Source: Luminiphilus sp.
GTDB lineage: Bacteria; Pseudomonadota; Gammaproteobacteria; Pseudomonadales; Halieaceae
Reading direction: 5' to 3'
Assembly (NCBI GenBank): GCA_029253085.1
Contig: JAQXAF010000033.1
Location: 1-64,000, forward strand
DNA length: 64,000 nt
The notes under the pieces were generated by a model. The model had not been told where the DNA came from. It made no database searches and worked only from the letters and a program-made list of their open reading frames with translations. Positions 22,309 through 33,522 of this stretch are shown in pieces. The stretch's first letter is position 1; every line of letters starts with the position of its first letter. Made by a program: the position numbers and the translations under genes.

Positions 22309-23082
22309 ATGAGCTCGCTTCAGACAACGTTAGGGGACTGCACAGTAGTGCCCGCGGTTGCAGGCGCATGGCCTCTTGCGCAGCAGCTCGCTCTAAAGTT
22401 GAACTGTCCTAGTGTACGCCGTGCGGTTGATGCAAGCTCATCCGTGGTGCTTTTTGTGGATCATGATGATTTATGGCTGCAGCAGCAGGCCCGGGAGCAG
22501 GTGAGTCCAGTGCGTGTAGATTTTGCTTCGCCAGGACTGCAACATCGACGTAGGAGTGGGCAAAATGAGTTATTGGGGCGGGCAGTGGGTGTCAAGGGCG
22601 GCGAACGACCATCTGTCTTAGATGCGACAGCGGGGCTAGGTCGTGATGCCTACGTGTTGGCCGATCTTGGTTGCTCGGTCACGTTAATCGAACGTTCAGC
22701 CGTGTTGGCTTTAATGCTGCAGCAAGCGCTAGAGAGGGCGTCAATTAGCGCTATTCCCTCGGTTCAGTTAGCGGCTTCCAGGATGCAGCTGCAACCGGGA
22801 GACAGCCGAGACTATAAGCCGTCTCAGGAAACGGTTATTTATTTGGATCCCATGTTTACCGATCGACGCGGCTCCGCCGCAGTAAAGAAAGATCTCAGTG
22901 TTCTGCAGGCGCTGCATGGCAGTGTGGACAACGAGGATGAGCAACTGCTCGCCTGGGCGATGGCACAATCGGTACGCCGTGTTGTTGTAAAGCGCGCCCT
23001 GAAATCACCACCACTTGATGGTCGAAAACCATCCCATACCATCAAGGGAAAAGCTGTACGATTTGATGTTTATGTACTCTAG
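22309..23082 (+). CDS. rsmJ: 16S rRNA (guanine1516-N2)-methyltransferase
   Basis: LDATAGLGRDAYVLADLGCSVTLIERS; IYLDPMF. Confidence 0.92.
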   Translation: MSSLQTTLGDCTVVPAVAGAWPLAQQLALKLNCPSVRRAVDASSSVVLFVDHDDLWLQQQAREQVSPVRVDFASPGLQHRRRSGQNELLGRAVGVKGGERPSVLDATAGLGRDAYVLADLGCSVTLIERSAVLALMLQQALERASISAIPSVQLAASRMQLQPGDSRDYKPSQETVIYLDPMFTDRRGSAAVKKDLSVLQALHGSVDNEDEQLLAWAMAQSVRRVVVKRALKSPPLDGRKPSHTIKGKAVRFDVYVL

Positions 23083-23091
23083 GAGAGTGTC

Positions 23092-23514
23092 ATGTCTGCC
23101 TGCTATGTAACGGGTCTGGCTCAAGGAGGGGTGAAGATCTTAAGTTGTCCGGTCAGCGACGCTGTGAGTCAGGGTGATACCTGTGATCGGTTGCGACAAG
23201 CAGAAGGGCTGGAGACTCTTTTATTACGCTGTGAGCTAGACCCCTCGCTAGTCGAGGGCAACCGGGATCAGGAAATAGAAGCTTTGCAAGCCTTTATAGA
23301 AGCGCCCTGGGTATTGCTTCAGGCGGTGCTTGCCATCCCTAGCTGTGCCCAGCTAAGGGTGGTGCTGGAGCTGCCGCAACCGACTACCGAATTGATGCAG
23401 TCGATTGGATCGTTCTGGTCCTGTTGGCTGGAGTCCAAAAATTTGGCAGCTGACGCTACCCAGGGCAAAGTAGAACTTCGCTTTCTCAGTGAGACGCGAG
23501 CAGGCGAGTCATGA
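23092..23514 (+). CDS. Hypothetical protein
   Basis: Complete ORF just downstream of rsmJ on the same strand; no recognised domain. Confidence 0.5.
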   Translation: MSACYVTGLAQGGVKILSCPVSDAVSQGDTCDRLRQAEGLETLLLRCELDPSLVEGNRDQEIEALQAFIEAPWVLLQAVLAIPSCAQLRVVLELPQPTTELMQSIGSFWSCWLESKNLAADATQGKVELRFLSETRAGES

Positions 23515-24637
23515 TGCCATAGTAGATGGCGGTGAGGCGCGGAATATCACTGAGTAAAATGTGTTCGTCGATTTGATGGATAGACGCGTTAATCGGGCCT
23601 AGCTCTACAATCTGAGTGCCGGTTTTGGCAATAAATCGTCCGTCAGATGTCCCGCCACCCGTTGATAATGTCGGAGATGTCCCGGTGATTGATTCAATGC
23701 TGGCGGCGACGGCATCGACCAAAGCCCCCGGTTTAGTTAAAAACGGTTCACCGCTGAGACGCCATTCGATATCAAAGTCAGCAACGTAGGCACTTAAAAT
23801 TTGCTCGCAGCGGTCGCGTATGGCGGTCGCGTGGGTTTCTGTTGAGAAACGCACATTAAACTGGGCGGATAATGACCCTGGAATTACATTGGTCGCGCCA
23901 GTGCCAGCCTGAATATTGCCAAACTGTAGGCGAGTGGGCTCAAAAAAGGCGTTACCTTCATCCCAAGGCTCCTTTGCAAGCGCATCAAGGGCCAGGAATG
24001 CGCTGTGTATGGGATTGTTGGCGAATTGAGGGTAGGCGATATGACCTTGCTTGCCACGGATAGTGATCACCCCGTTAATCGAACCCCGTCGCCCGTTCTT
24101 GATGATGTCGCCCAGCGACTTTGAGCTCGAGGGTTCGCCCACCACGCACCAGTCAAGGCGCTCTCCTCTCGCGATTAATTCTTCAACGACTCTGACTGTT
24201 CCCTCTGTTGCTGGGCCTTCCTCATCGGCTGTAATTAAGAACCCCAACCTTCCCAAATGATCGCCGTGCTGTTTGGCGAAAGCCTCTGCTGCAACGGTCA
24301 TGGCCGCAAGGCTCGCCTTCATATCTGCGGCTCCGCGGCCATAGAGCACACCGTCTCGCTCAGTCGGTACAAAAGGCGGAGTTGACCAACCTGAATGAGG
24401 TCCTGGTGGAACGACATCAGTATGACCGGCGAAGACGAGGGTGCTCTCCCCCTGCCCGCGAGCGGCCCAGAAGTTGTCAACATCGCCAAAGCGCATTGGC
24501 TCGCAGGTGAAGCCGGCCGCACTCAGGCGCTGCATCATTATCTCTTGACAGCCTGCATCATCAGGTGTGACAGACGGGCACTCTATGAGTTGCCGGGTTA
24601 ACGCAATCGCAGCGGCCCCGTATTCAGTTGTTGGCAT
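23486..24637 (-). CDS. dapE: Succinyl-diaminopimelate desuccinylase
   Basis: [47 protein letters not shown]. Confidence 0.96.
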   Translation of the reverse strand: MPTTEYGAAAIALTRQLIECPSVTPDDAGCQEIMMQRLSAAGFTCEPMRFGDVDNFWAARGQGESTLVFAGHTDVVPPGPHSGWSTPPFVPTERDGVLYGRGAADMKASLAAMTVAAEAFAKQHGDHLGRLGFLITADEEGPATEGTVRVVEELIARGERLDWCVVGEPSSSKSLGDIIKNGRRGSINGVITIRGKQGHIAYPQFANNPIHSAFLALDALAKEPWDEGNAFFEPTRLQFGNIQAGTGATNVIPGSLSAQFNVRFSTETHATAIRDRCEQILSAYVADFDIEWRLSGEPFLTKPGALVDAVAASIESITGTSPTLSTGGGTSDGRFIAKTGTQIVELGPINASIHQIDEHILLSDIPRLTAIYYGIMTRLLASH

Positions 24638-25634
24638 GAAGGCTCTCGTTAAGCTCGATGGCTGAGCGGTTAGTGAGGCACTCTACCGTTCCCGAAGTGC
24701 TGTTGCGTCGGAATAACAGATCGGATTTCCCGGCGAGGTCTCGGGCCGACACGGTTTCCACAGGTTTACGCGCGCCATCTAACAGTGTCACTTTTGTGCC
24801 TGCCGTTATGAAGAGTCCGGCTTCAATCGTGCAGCGATCTCCTAAGGGAATCCCTAGGCCTGCGTTGGCACCGATCAAGCACTCTCGTCCCACTGAGATA
24901 ACAATGTTACCACCCCCAGAGAGGGTACCCATGGTAGAGCAACCGCCCCCAAGGTCCGAGCCTGCACCCACCCAGACGCCCGCTGAAATGCGTCCTTCGA
25001 TCATGCCAGGTCCTTCGGTTCCTCCATTGAAATTGATGAAACCCTCGTGCATCACGGTGGTGCCCTCACCGAGGTAAGCCCCCAGGCGAACTCTTGCAGT
25101 GTGGGCAATACGGACCCCACTGGGTACAACGTAATTGGTCATCTTGGGAAATTTATCGACGCTGGCGACCTCGAGGACGGCACCTTTTAACCGCGCATCC
25201 AGTTGCCGCTGCGGCAGATCACTGAGGCAGACTGCGCCTTGGTCTGTCCACGCCACATTAGGCAATAATCCAAAAAGGCCCTCCAGCTCGGTGCCATGAG
25301 GCTGCACCTGCCGATGTGACAGCAAGTGCAGTTTTAAGTAGGCGTCTGCTACCGTAACAGGCGCTGTATTGTCGAGAAGCGTGGTTGCGATGACACGTCC
25401 CGCTGATGATCGTAGCTGCTCGGCCAGTTTGGCTTGCTCATTGGCGCCGACTGCAGCAAAGCTGCTGCTGAGCTCAGCGAGTTGACCATCATCTAGCGGC
25501 CCAGATACACCTTGTAGCAAGACGGCAAGATCGCCCTCAATGCTGCTTAGTGGCTTGGGGTAAAAGACATCGAGGGTCTCGTCCGCACTATTGTGGGTAG
25601 CAATACCCAGTCCAAATCCATGCATAGCGCTCAT
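24624..25634 (-). CDS. dapD: 2,3,4,5-tetrahydropyridine-2,6-dicarboxylate N-succinyltransferase
   Basis: Left-handed beta-helix repeats, [27 protein letters not shown]; next to dapE. Confidence 0.93.
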   Translation of the reverse strand: MSAMHGFGLGIATHNSADETLDVFYPKPLSSIEGDLAVLLQGVSGPLDDGQLAELSSSFAAVGANEQAKLAEQLRSSAGRVIATTLLDNTAPVTVADAYLKLHLLSHRQVQPHGTELEGLFGLLPNVAWTDQGAVCLSDLPQRQLDARLKGAVLEVASVDKFPKMTNYVVPSGVRIAHTARVRLGAYLGEGTTVMHEGFINFNGGTEGPGMIEGRISAGVWVGAGSDLGGGCSTMGTLSGGGNIVISVGRECLIGANAGLGIPLGDRCTIEAGLFITAGTKVTLLDGARKPVETVSARDLAGKSDLLFRRNSTSGTVECLTNRSAIELNESLHANN

Positions 25635-25661
25635 GGTTGTCTCCTGTAAATGTTTAAAATT

Positions 25662-26012
25662 TCATCGCCCAAATTTAGCGGCATAGTCAGTGGCGTTAAA
25701 ACCCACTGACGTCTCGCCCGCATATTCCAAAACTGGACGTTTTATCAACGTTGGGTGGGTTAACAAAAGCGCCAGGGCATTTCCGTTTTCCGCTTCCAAT
25801 CGATCTTGATCCGACAGATTTTTCCAAGTCGTACTGCGCTTATTCAACAAAGCTTTCTCGCCCACAGCGGCGCACCAATTGCTTAGCTGTGCTGGGGAAG
25901 GCGCGGCTTTTCTAAAATCAATAAATGTGTAGTGCAGGCCCTGAGACTCAAACCAGCCTCGAGCTTTCTTGATGGAATCACAATTGGGTATACCGTAAAT
26001 CACAGGGTTCAT
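25662..26012 (-). CDS. ArsC/Spx-family (YffB-like) protein
   Basis: VIYGIPNCDSIKKARGWFESQGLHYTFIDFR. Confidence 0.88.
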   Translation of the reverse strand: MNPVIYGIPNCDSIKKARGWFESQGLHYTFIDFRKAAPSPAQLSNWCAAVGEKALLNKRSTTWKNLSDQDRLEAENGNALALLLTHPTLIKRPVLEYAGETSVGFNATDYAAKFGR

Positions 26013-26062
26013 GGGAACTCCTTGAAAATCAACCAAGGCCGAGGCCCACAAGTTTAACAGAA

Positions 26063-26746
26063 TCAGGGTTTGCTAATCTTCTTTGGGTGTTTGCGAAGTG
26101 GGTAACAGGTCGTACAAATTTCACAGACACGACCGTCGCAGCCTCGTGCGGTGCAGTACTCCCTGCCATAAAAAATAATTTGCAGGTGGAGATCATTCCA
26201 GCGTGACTCTTGAAAGACTCTTTTGAGGTCACGCTCGGTCTCCACTACATTTTTACCTCGGGTCAAACCCCAGCGCTGAGCAAGGCGATGAATATGCGTG
26301 TCAACTGGAAATGCGGGATGGCCGAAGGCCTGTGCCATAACCACGCCAGCGGTCTTGTGACCAACCCCAGGCAAGGCCTCCAGCGCTGCAAACGTGCGAG
26401 GAACTTCAGCGTCGTGCTGTGTAATTAGAATCTGGCTTAGCCCCTTAATGGCTTTAGATTTTTGTGGAGATAGCCCGCAAGGACGAATAATGCTGCGAAT
26501 ATGTTCCACCGATAGATCAGCCATTGCTTCAGGCGTGTCAGCGGCGGCAAATAAAGCTGGGGTCACCTGATTGACCCGCTCGTCGGTGCACTGTGCGCTC
26601 AGCAAAACAGAAATCAAAAGTGTAAACGGGTCTTTATGATCTAGGGGCACCGGGGGCTCTGGATACAGTTGCGCTAGTCGGTTGTCTATTAATGCAACGC
26701 GCTCATCCTTCATTAAATTTCGCAGTGCCTTCGCTTTTGGGGTCAT
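26063..26746 (-). CDS. nth: Endonuclease III
   Basis: LISVLLSAQCTDERVNQVTPALF, EALPGVGHKTAGVVMAQAFG, four-Cys Fe-S motif near C-terminus. Confidence 0.96.
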   Translation of the reverse strand: MTPKAKALRNLMKDERVALIDNRLAQLYPEPPVPLDHKDPFTLLISVLLSAQCTDERVNQVTPALFAAADTPEAMADLSVEHIRSIIRPCGLSPQKSKAIKGLSQILITQHDAEVPRTFAALEALPGVGHKTAGVVMAQAFGHPAFPVDTHIHRLAQRWGLTRGKNVVETERDLKRVFQESRWNDLHLQIIFYGREYCTARGCDGRVCEICTTCYPLRKHPKKISKP

Positions 26747-26750
26747 GGTG

Positions 26751-27941
26751 TTACCAGCCTTGCTCAAGTACTTGTGCGATTCGTTCCGCAGCCTCAATGC
26801 ATATCCCTTGCTCGGCCACTAGCGCTATACGGATGCGGTTGGCTCCGGGATTCTCGCCATTGATCCATCGCCCTAAAAACTGTCCGGGGAGTACAGCGAC
26901 ATTACAGCGCCTTAGCAATTCACGAGAAAAATCCAAATCATCTATGGGCGTGCTGGGCCAGAGGTAAAACCCCGCGTCTGGGGTTATGACCTCAAGTTGC
27001 TGGGCTAGTATCGGGACCACCGCTTCAAATTTAGCCCGGTACGCGCTTCGATTGGCGACGACATGGATTTCATCACTCCAAGCAACGGTGCTTGCTACTT
27101 GATGATGAGGCGGCATAGCGCAGCCGTGATAGGTTCGATAACGTGTAAATTTTTGAACAATGTCAGCGTCTCCAGCAACGAAGCCTGACCGAAGCCCGGG
27201 AAGGTTGGAGCGTTTTGATAAACTATGAAAGCAAAGGCACTTCGTAAAATCGGTATGCCCCATATTGGCTGCGGCAGAGAGAAGCCCTACCGGAGGATTG
27301 CTTTCATCAGGATAAATTTCGCTGTAGCACTCGTCGCTGACAATGACGAAATCATGCTCTTGCGCAAGGGCAATGAGGGTGCACAATTCCTTTTCTGACA
27401 GCACGGCCCCCGACGGATTACCGGGGTTACAGATATACAGTAGTTCCAAGCGTTCCCAATCATCTGGGGTTACCTTGGAAAAGTCGGGCTTAAATCCATT
27501 GGCGGCGCTAGCTGGAACAAATTTAGGGTCTGTGCCCGCAAGCAATGCTGCGCCTTCATAGATCTGGTAAAACGGGTTGGGACTCATAACCCGGCCGGGT
27601 GCCCCGGGGGTTACGAGCGTTTGGGCTATTGCAAATAAAGCTTCTCGAGTACCGTTTACCGGCAGCACCTGTCGATCTGCATCTACGTGCGGCAACTTAA
27701 AGCGTTGTTCTAGCCAGCGAGCGATTCGGGTTCTCAGTGCCGGTGTGCCGGTGGTCGATGGGTAGTGGTTAATCCCGGTCAGTGCTTGCGCGAGTGCTTC
27801 TGTAACTACACGGGGGGGTTCGTGCTGTGGTTCACCAATCGTCAGTGCTATTTCGGGTAAGTTTGCCGCTGATACGTCTGCAAATAGCTGGCTTAGGCGC
27901 TGAAAAGGGTAGGGTTGTAATGCCTCGAGACCGGGGTTCAT
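26751..27941 (-). CDS. dapC: Succinyldiaminopimelate transaminase
   Basis: Fold-type I aminotransferase: CNPGNPSGAVL, SDECYSEIY, SLSKRSNLPGLRSGF; dap neighbourhood. Confidence 0.9.
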   Translation of the reverse strand: MNPGLEALQPYPFQRLSQLFADVSAANLPEIALTIGEPQHEPPRVVTEALAQALTGINHYPSTTGTPALRTRIARWLEQRFKLPHVDADRQVLPVNGTREALFAIAQTLVTPGAPGRVMSPNPFYQIYEGAALLAGTDPKFVPASAANGFKPDFSKVTPDDWERLELLYICNPGNPSGAVLSEKELCTLIALAQEHDFVIVSDECYSEIYPDESNPPVGLLSAAANMGHTDFTKCLCFHSLSKRSNLPGLRSGFVAGDADIVQKFTRYRTYHGCAMPPHHQVASTVAWSDEIHVVANRSAYRAKFEAVVPILAQQLEVITPDAGFYLWPSTPIDDLDFSRELLRRCNVAVLPGQFLGRWINGENPGANRIRIALVAEQGICIEAAERIAQVLEQGW

Positions 27942-30565
27942 GGATTGCTTTGCAGTTCAGCGTCTAGAGATTGCTTTATGGCATCCTCTAAAAGATTCAG
28001 TGTGTGGGCATCGTTAATACTGTTGCCATCACTGGTGGTGACAAAAAAGACATCTTCTACGCGCTCACCCAGGGTCTGAATTTTCGCCGCCTGAAGTGAT
28101 ACATTTTGGGCCACGAAGACGGCGCCAATATTGGCGAGAAGCCCTGGACGGTCTGGCGTGGCAATTTCTAATACGGTCCAGCCTCGACGTTCATCTTGAT
28201 GAACCGACGTTTCTGTTGGAATGACGAAGGATTTCTGCCGGCGTGGTGTGTGGCGACTGACTGTTCGTATCTCTTGTCGAGTCAGTGCTGCGGAAAGCCC
28301 GTCCCTAATGCTCCCTAGAGTCATGAGGTCCCCTGAGACTGGGTTGCCATCCGCCTTGAGCACATAAAATGTATCAAGAGTTGCGCCGTCGCCTCCCAAA
28401 TAAATTCGGGCATCGTTGACGCTCAGGTCCAGGAATTCAAGCTGAGCGCAAATACGAGCGAACAGATCAGGGCTGTCAGGTGCATGAACGAAAATTTGGG
28501 TGGCATTGGCCACGGTTGAATCGCTGCTTTGCCTCACTAGAACGAGAGCTTGGTCGAGGTTGCTGTGGTCTGCGATGGACTCGGTATGCCAGGCAATATC
28601 ATCGGGACGCTCCCGCAAAAAATAGTCATCACCCCTCAGCGCCCAAATAGTTTCGACATCGGCCTTAATGAACCCCCTATCCTCCAGTATTTCTAAAGCA
28701 GTTTTACGAGTGGTATCGACCACGCTTTGACGGTCTACCGGGTTTTCCAGACCACGGGTTAGAGCTCGACGTGTTTCCGTATAGGTTTGGCGAAGCAGGG
28801 TGCTGCGCCACGCATTCCAAAGCTCGGGGTTGGTGCCATGAATATCGGCGACCGTTAGGGTATATAAATAGTCAAGGCGCTCTTGAGTGGCCACGTGATT
28901 GGCGAAGCGGGCTATTTCATCCGGATCAGAAATATCTTTGCGTTGAGAGAACGAGCTCATCAGTAAATGGTTGCGTACCAGCCATACCACCAAGTTAGTG
29001 TCGGCTTGGCTGAGGCTGTGTCGTTCGCAAAATCCCTGGGCATCGACGGCACCGAGTTCCGAATGATCTCCCCCGCGGCCTTTGCCGATATCGTGATAAA
29101 GGGCTGCAATGTAGAGTAACTCGGGAGCTCTAAGCCGTTGGGCAATCCGCGTTGAGACGGGAAACTTATCGGTGTAGTCGGCCCGCATAAATCGTCGTGT
29201 ATTGGCGAGCACCTCTAGGGTATGCGCCTCAACGGTGTAGGCATGAAATAGATCAAATTGCATTTGTCCGACGATACGTCCAAATTCCGGAAGGTATCGA
29301 CCTAGCACGCCATGTCTCGCCATGCGGCGAAGTTGCAGGGTTACACCGTGAGGTGAGCGAATGAGCTCCATGAACAGGGCTTGGTTGATAGGATTCGCTC
29401 GAAAGGGCGGATCAATCAGGTCATGACCGGCTCTTAGCAGTCGCCAGGTGCCAGGTGCGATACCACTGATATCGGAGTTGTTGGCAAGGATAACGAAGCT
29501 TCGCAATAAATTTGAGGGTTCTTTAGCGAAAACATCATCTCGCCTTGCGGAAAGCAGGCCCCCAATAACCTCAAAGTCATCGCTAAGCAGTCGGGCTTTT
29601 TCGTGATCGTCACTGTGTAAAATTTGGCGCTCGAAGGCTTGCATGACAAGTTCACGCAGCTGCGCTAATGCTTGGGCCCAGCGGTAATAGACCTGCATAA
29701 ATTGTTCGACCGCGAGCTTGTCACCGTCGACCATTTCCCACAGATGAGAGAGCTTTTGTTGTTGCTCAAAAAGCAATCGGTCTTCTTCTCGGTCATTTAG
29801 CATGTGCAGGGCAAACCGGACTTGCCCGATAAAATTTTGACCGGCTTCTAACATCCGTTGCTCATCGGTATTTAGGAAGTCGGCTTCATTGATTTCCTGT
29901 AATGCGACACCGTAATGGCGCTTGGCGATCCACCCGATGACTTGTATGTCCCGTAGGCCACCCGGACCGTTTTTCACGTGGGGTTCTAAATTGCTTTCGG
30001 TGTTACCAAAGTGGTCGTGGCGCGATTCAGTTTCTTCAAGCTTGGCTTTATAAAAAGCCTTGCTATCCCACATTTTTGCTTGGTCAATGTGACCCTTGAG
30101 TTGTGAAAAAAGCGCAGGGCTTCCTGCGATACAGCGCGCCTCCAATAACGAGGTAAATATCGTGAGATCGTCTCGTGCCAGCGTCTCGCATTCCTCGAGC
30201 GTCCTGACACTAGAGCCCACCTTGAGGCCGATATCCCATAAATTTCTGAGCAGCTCTGAGATTTGAGCGGCGGTGTCTTCATTGGGCGAATCCTTGACTA
30301 AAATCAGTAGATCGATATCGGAGAAAGGGTACAGTTCACCGCGACCATAACCACCAACCGCGGCAAGGGCCAAATCAGTGCGTTGATCAAGATGAAAGTG
30401 CCATAGATGGCTCAACACGTTGTCGACCGCAGTCGAACGAGCGGACAACAGGGGCCAAACGGGACTCGTTGGGTGAAAATCTCCAGCGATTTCCTCGGTG
30501 ACCTGGGCTAGGTACCTCTGGCAATCTTGAACAGGCTGGTCTGAATGGCTAATTGGATTGGCCAT
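27938..30565 (-). CDS. glnD: [Protein-PII] uridylyltransferase
   Basis: GGYGRGELYPFSDIDLL, HD domain (ALYHDIGKGRGGDHS), C-terminal ACT (DRPGLLANIGAVF). Confidence 0.96.
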   Translation of the reverse strand: MANPISHSDQPVQDCQRYLAQVTEEIAGDFHPTSPVWPLLSARSTAVDNVLSHLWHFHLDQRTDLALAAVGGYGRGELYPFSDIDLLILVKDSPNEDTAAQISELLRNLWDIGLKVGSSVRTLEECETLARDDLTIFTSLLEARCIAGSPALFSQLKGHIDQAKMWDSKAFYKAKLEETESRHDHFGNTESNLEPHVKNGPGGLRDIQVIGWIAKRHYGVALQEINEADFLNTDEQRMLEAGQNFIGQVRFALHMLNDREEDRLLFEQQQKLSHLWEMVDGDKLAVEQFMQVYYRWAQALAQLRELVMQAFERQILHSDDHEKARLLSDDFEVIGGLLSARRDDVFAKEPSNLLRSFVILANNSDISGIAPGTWRLLRAGHDLIDPPFRANPINQALFMELIRSPHGVTLQLRRMARHGVLGRYLPEFGRIVGQMQFDLFHAYTVEAHTLEVLANTRRFMRADYTDKFPVSTRIAQRLRAPELLYIAALYHDIGKGRGGDHSELGAVDAQGFCERHSLSQADTNLVVWLVRNHLLMSSFSQRKDISDPDEIARFANHVATQERLDYLYTLTVADIHGTNPELWNAWRSTLLRQTYTETRRALTRGLENPVDRQSVVDTTRKTALEILEDRGFIKADVETIWALRGDDYFLRERPDDIAWHTESIADHSNLDQALVLVRQSSDSTVANATQIFVHAPDSPDLFARICAQLEFLDLSVNDARIYLGGDGATLDTFYVLKADGNPVSGDLMTLGSIRDGLSAALTRQEIRTVSRHTPRRQKSFVIPTETSVHQDERRGWTVLEIATPDRPGLLANIGAVFVAQNVSLQAAKIQTLGERVEDVFFVTTSDGNSINDAHTLNLLEDAIKQSLDAELQSNP

Positions 30566-30588
30566 AGATTGGGTTCTCTGAACTTAGC

Positions 30589-31368
30589 TCAACAGGGCAG
30601 GGTTTCGGGGGTTCTTTGGGTAAACACCTCACATCCGTCAGCGGTGACGGCTAGGGTGTGCTCCCACTGAGCTGAAAGCCTTCCATCTCGAGTTGTGACC
30701 GTCCAGCCATCCTTGGTATTAAGCTTGGTGTGGCGTTTTCCGGCATTGATCATAGGCTCGATGGTGAAAGTCATACCCTCCTTGAGGATTTCTCCAACGC
30801 CAGGAGAGCCGTAATGCAATATCTGAGGCTCTTCGTGAAAAATTTGGCCAATGCCGTGGCCGCAGTACTCGCGGACTACCGAATAGTAATTTTCTTCGGC
30901 GTATTGCTGAATCACGTGGCCAATATCTCCCAGAGTTGTTCCAGGGCGAACAATTGCGAGTGCTTTGTATAGGCATTCCTGAGTAATGCGCATTAGCCGC
31001 TCGGCGTGGGGTGCCACGTCGCCCACGCCAACCATGATGCTGGTGTCGCCATGCCAGCCGTCTTTAATAACGGTGACGTCAATATTAATGATGTCGCCGT
31101 TACGCAGTTTTTTACTGTCAGAGGGAATGCCGTGACAAATGACGTCGTTGACCGAGGTGCAAATAGATTTTGGAAATCCGTGGTAGTTTAAGGGCGCGGG
31201 AATGGCCTGTTGGACGTTGACGATGTAGTCGTGGCAAATGCGGTCAAGTTCTCCCGTCGTCATGCCCACTGTGACTAGCGGCTCTATCATCTCCAGAACT
31301 TCAGCGGCTAGCCGGCCTGCAACGCGCATGCCTTGTAGCTCTTGTGGGGTTTTGGGGGTAACAGCCAT
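30589..31368 (-). CDS. map: Methionine aminopeptidase type I
   Basis: NYHGFPKSICTSVNDVICHGIP, EYCGHGIGQIFHEEPQI. Confidence 0.97.
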   Translation of the reverse strand: MAVTPKTPQELQGMRVAGRLAAEVLEMIEPLVTVGMTTGELDRICHDYIVNVQQAIPAPLNYHGFPKSICTSVNDVICHGIPSDSKKLRNGDIINIDVTVIKDGWHGDTSIMVGVGDVAPHAERLMRITQECLYKALAIVRPGTTLGDIGHVIQQYAEENYYSVVREYCGHGIGQIFHEEPQILHYGSPGVGEILKEGMTFTIEPMINAGKRHTKLNTKDGWTVTTRDGRLSAQWEHTLAVTADGCEVFTQRTPETLPC

Positions 31369-31455
31369 GCCAGTTCACATCGTTTTCGAGTAGAAACAGT
31401 ATTGTAACCAAAGCTTGGGCCAATGTCCTTTTTCCTTCTCCATTTCGCTGAAATA

Positions 31456-31464
31456 TGGTATAAC
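31456..31464 (+). promoter_or_regulatory. Putative extended -10 promoter for rpsB
   Basis: TGGTATAAC upstream of an approximately 150-nt rpsB leader. Confidence 0.45.
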
Positions 31465-31617
31465 GCGCGCCTCGTTGGAATGAGTCTGACGGGGCGTGGG
31501 CATTAGCTTTCGCTTTAATGAACAACTCACCTATCAAAAAATCTAGGCCGGGTGCCGTTAATCGGTTGGACCTAGTAGATGCGTGACGATCAAAACCCAA
31601 ACCTCAGGAAGGTAATT

Positions 31618-32439
31618 ATGGCTCAGGTAAGCATGCGCGATCTGCTTCAAGCAGGCGCCCACTTCGGGCACCAGACCCGATTCTGGAATCCCAAAATGGA
31701 TCAATACATTTTCGGGTCACGAAATAAAATACACATTATTAATCTCGAGCACACAGTGCCCGCGTTTAATGACGCTTTGAAGCAAGTTCAGCGTCTCGCC
31801 AGCAACAAGAGCAACATCATGTTCGTAGGAACCAAGCGGGCAGCAGGGAAAGTCATCGAAGAGCAGGCAGCTCGCTGTGGCATGCCCTATGTAAGCCACC
31901 GCTGGTTGGGCGGCATGCTGACCAACTACAAAACGGTGCGCTCTTCAATCAAGCGCTTGCGTGAGCTTGAAGACCAAGAGGCAGACGGTACCTTTGCCAA
32001 GCTAACGAAGAAAGAGGCGCTAATGCGCACACGCTCGAAAGAGAAGTTGGATCGGTCGGTGGGTGGTATCAAGGATATGACTGGCTTGCCCGATGTCCTG
32101 TTCGTTATTGATGTGGATCATGAGCGAATCGCTATTACCGAAGCAAACAAATTGGGTATTCCCGTGATTGGTATTGTCGATACCAACAGTAACCCCGATG
32201 GTATCGACTACGTGATTCCCGGTAACGACGACGCAATTCGCGCGATCAGGCTGTACGTAAAAGCAGTCGCCGATGCCGTCTTGGAAGGTAAGGCAGAGCG
32301 AGGCGAAGTGCCTGCTGTCGTTGATGAATTTGTTGAGGTGGAAGAGCCGCCAACAGATGCGCCTGAGACGGAAGCGCCGCCAACAGATGCGCCTGAGGCC
32401 GAAGCGCCGCCAACAGATGCGCCTGAGCCCGAAGCCTAA
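31618..32439 (+). CDS. rpsB: 30S ribosomal protein S2 with repetitive acidic/Pro C-terminal tail
   Basis: [27 protein letters not shown]...; start at 31618 inside the longer ORF. Confidence 0.97.
   Translation: MAQVSMRDLLQAGAHFGHQTRFWNPKMDQYIFGSRNKIHIINLEHTVPAFNDALKQVQRLASNKSNIMFVGTKRAAGKVIEEQAARCGMPYVSHRWLGGMLTNYKTVRSSIKRLRELEDQEADGTFAKLTKKEALMRTRSKEKLDRSVGGIKDMTGLPDVLFVIDVDHERIAITEANKLGIPVIGIVDTNSNPDGIDYVIPGNDDAIRAIRLYVKAVADAVLEGKAERGEVPAVVDEFVEVEEPPTDAPETEAPPTDAPEAEAPPTDAPEPEA
32341..32430 (+). repeat. Three tandem 30-bp units encoding E[E/A]PPTDAPE[T/A/P]
   Basis: GAAGnGCCGCCAACAGATGCGCCTGAGnnn at 32341, 32371 and 32401. Confidence 0.97.
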
Positions 32440-32445
32440 GACCCC

Positions 32446-32470
32446 GCCGCGCTTCGCGCGGCTTTTTTTT
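32446..32470 (+). terminator. Rho-independent terminator between rpsB and tsf
   Basis: GCCGCGC-ttc-GCGCGGC followed by T8. Confidence 0.9.
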
Positions 32471-32554
32471 AACCGGTAGGGCCAACGCCCTGCAGCTCAG
32501 TAAATAAAGCACTATTGGCCATGGCAGCCGAAAGTGCGTAACGAGGATCGAGAA

Positions 32555-33412
32555 ATGTCAGCAGCATTGGTTAAGGAGCTTAGAGAGCGCACTGGATTGG
32601 GGCTTCTTGAGTGCAAAAGAGCACTGAAGGACGCGGCCAACGATATTGACGCGGCGATAGAGGCCTTACGCAAGTCCAGCGGCATGAAGGCGGCCAAAAA
32701 AGCAGGCCGGATTGCAGCGGATGGCGTTGTGACAACGCGTATTGCTGAAGATGGAAGCTATGGTGTTCTGGTCGAAGTGAACAGTGAGACGGATTTTGTC
32801 GCTAGAGATGAAAATTTCCTAGGCTTTGTCGGTTTAGTGGCTGATACGCTTTATGAAAGCCGGTCTGCTGACGTTGAAGCGCTCAAGTCGAGTTCCCTTG
32901 AGCAGACGCGCGAGGCTCTGGTGCAGAAAATCGGCGAAAATATCGGCGTTCGTAGAGCTTCCCTGGTGACCGCTGAAAATGGCGTTGTCGGTAGCTATGT
33001 GCATGGCAATAACAGAATCGCCGTGCTGGTTGAGCTGCGCGGTGGCGATCAGGATCTTGCGCGTGACGTAGCCATGCACGTTGCTGCGGTCAATCCTCAG
33101 GTGGTCTCTCCGGCGGATATGCCTGAAGCCTTGCTTGAAAAGGAGCGTGATATTTTCACCGCCCAAGCACAGGAGTCTGGCAAACCGGCAGAAATCATCG
33201 AAAAGATGATTGGCGGGCGCATCAAGAAGTACCTTGCCGAGAATAGCCTCTCAGAACAGGCTTTTGTTAAAGACCCCGATGTGACGGTTGGGCAGCTGGT
33301 CAAGGCCGCCGATGCCGAGGTCATCTCGTTCGCGCGTTTCGAGGTCGGCGAGGGTATCGAGGTGGAAAAGGTTGATTTCGCTGACGAGGTGGCCGCTCAG
33401 CTCAAAGGCTGA
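32555..33412 (+). CDS. tsf: Elongation factor Ts
   Basis: [38 protein letters not shown]. Confidence 0.97.
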   Translation: MSAALVKELRERTGLGLLECKRALKDAANDIDAAIEALRKSSGMKAAKKAGRIAADGVVTTRIAEDGSYGVLVEVNSETDFVARDENFLGFVGLVADTLYESRSADVEALKSSSLEQTREALVQKIGENIGVRRASLVTAENGVVGSYVHGNNRIAVLVELRGGDQDLARDVAMHVAAVNPQVVSPADMPEALLEKERDIFTAQAQESGKPAEIIEKMIGGRIKKYLAENSLSEQAFVKDPDVTVGQLVKAADAEVISFARFEVGEGIEVEKVDFADEVAAQLKG

Positions 33413-33491
33413 ATCTAAGGCGGCCCTGGCAATGACGAGCCGCTGCAACTTGACCAAGCAGTTTTTTGTTGGTCATAAGTCGCTTAGTAAG

Positions 33492-33522
33492 CGCAAGTCA
33501 GGAACTTACGGCCTGACTTGCG
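33492..33522 (+). other. Perfect 11-bp hairpin in the tsf-pyrH intergenic region
   Basis: CGCAAGTCAGG-aacttacgg-CCTGACTTGCG; no following T-run. Confidence 0.75.

Noticed and set aside
32246-32512. Leu/Gln-rich repetitive ORF ([10 protein letters not shown]) on the minus strand
   Set aside because: Antisense reading of the rpsB tandem repeat and terminator.
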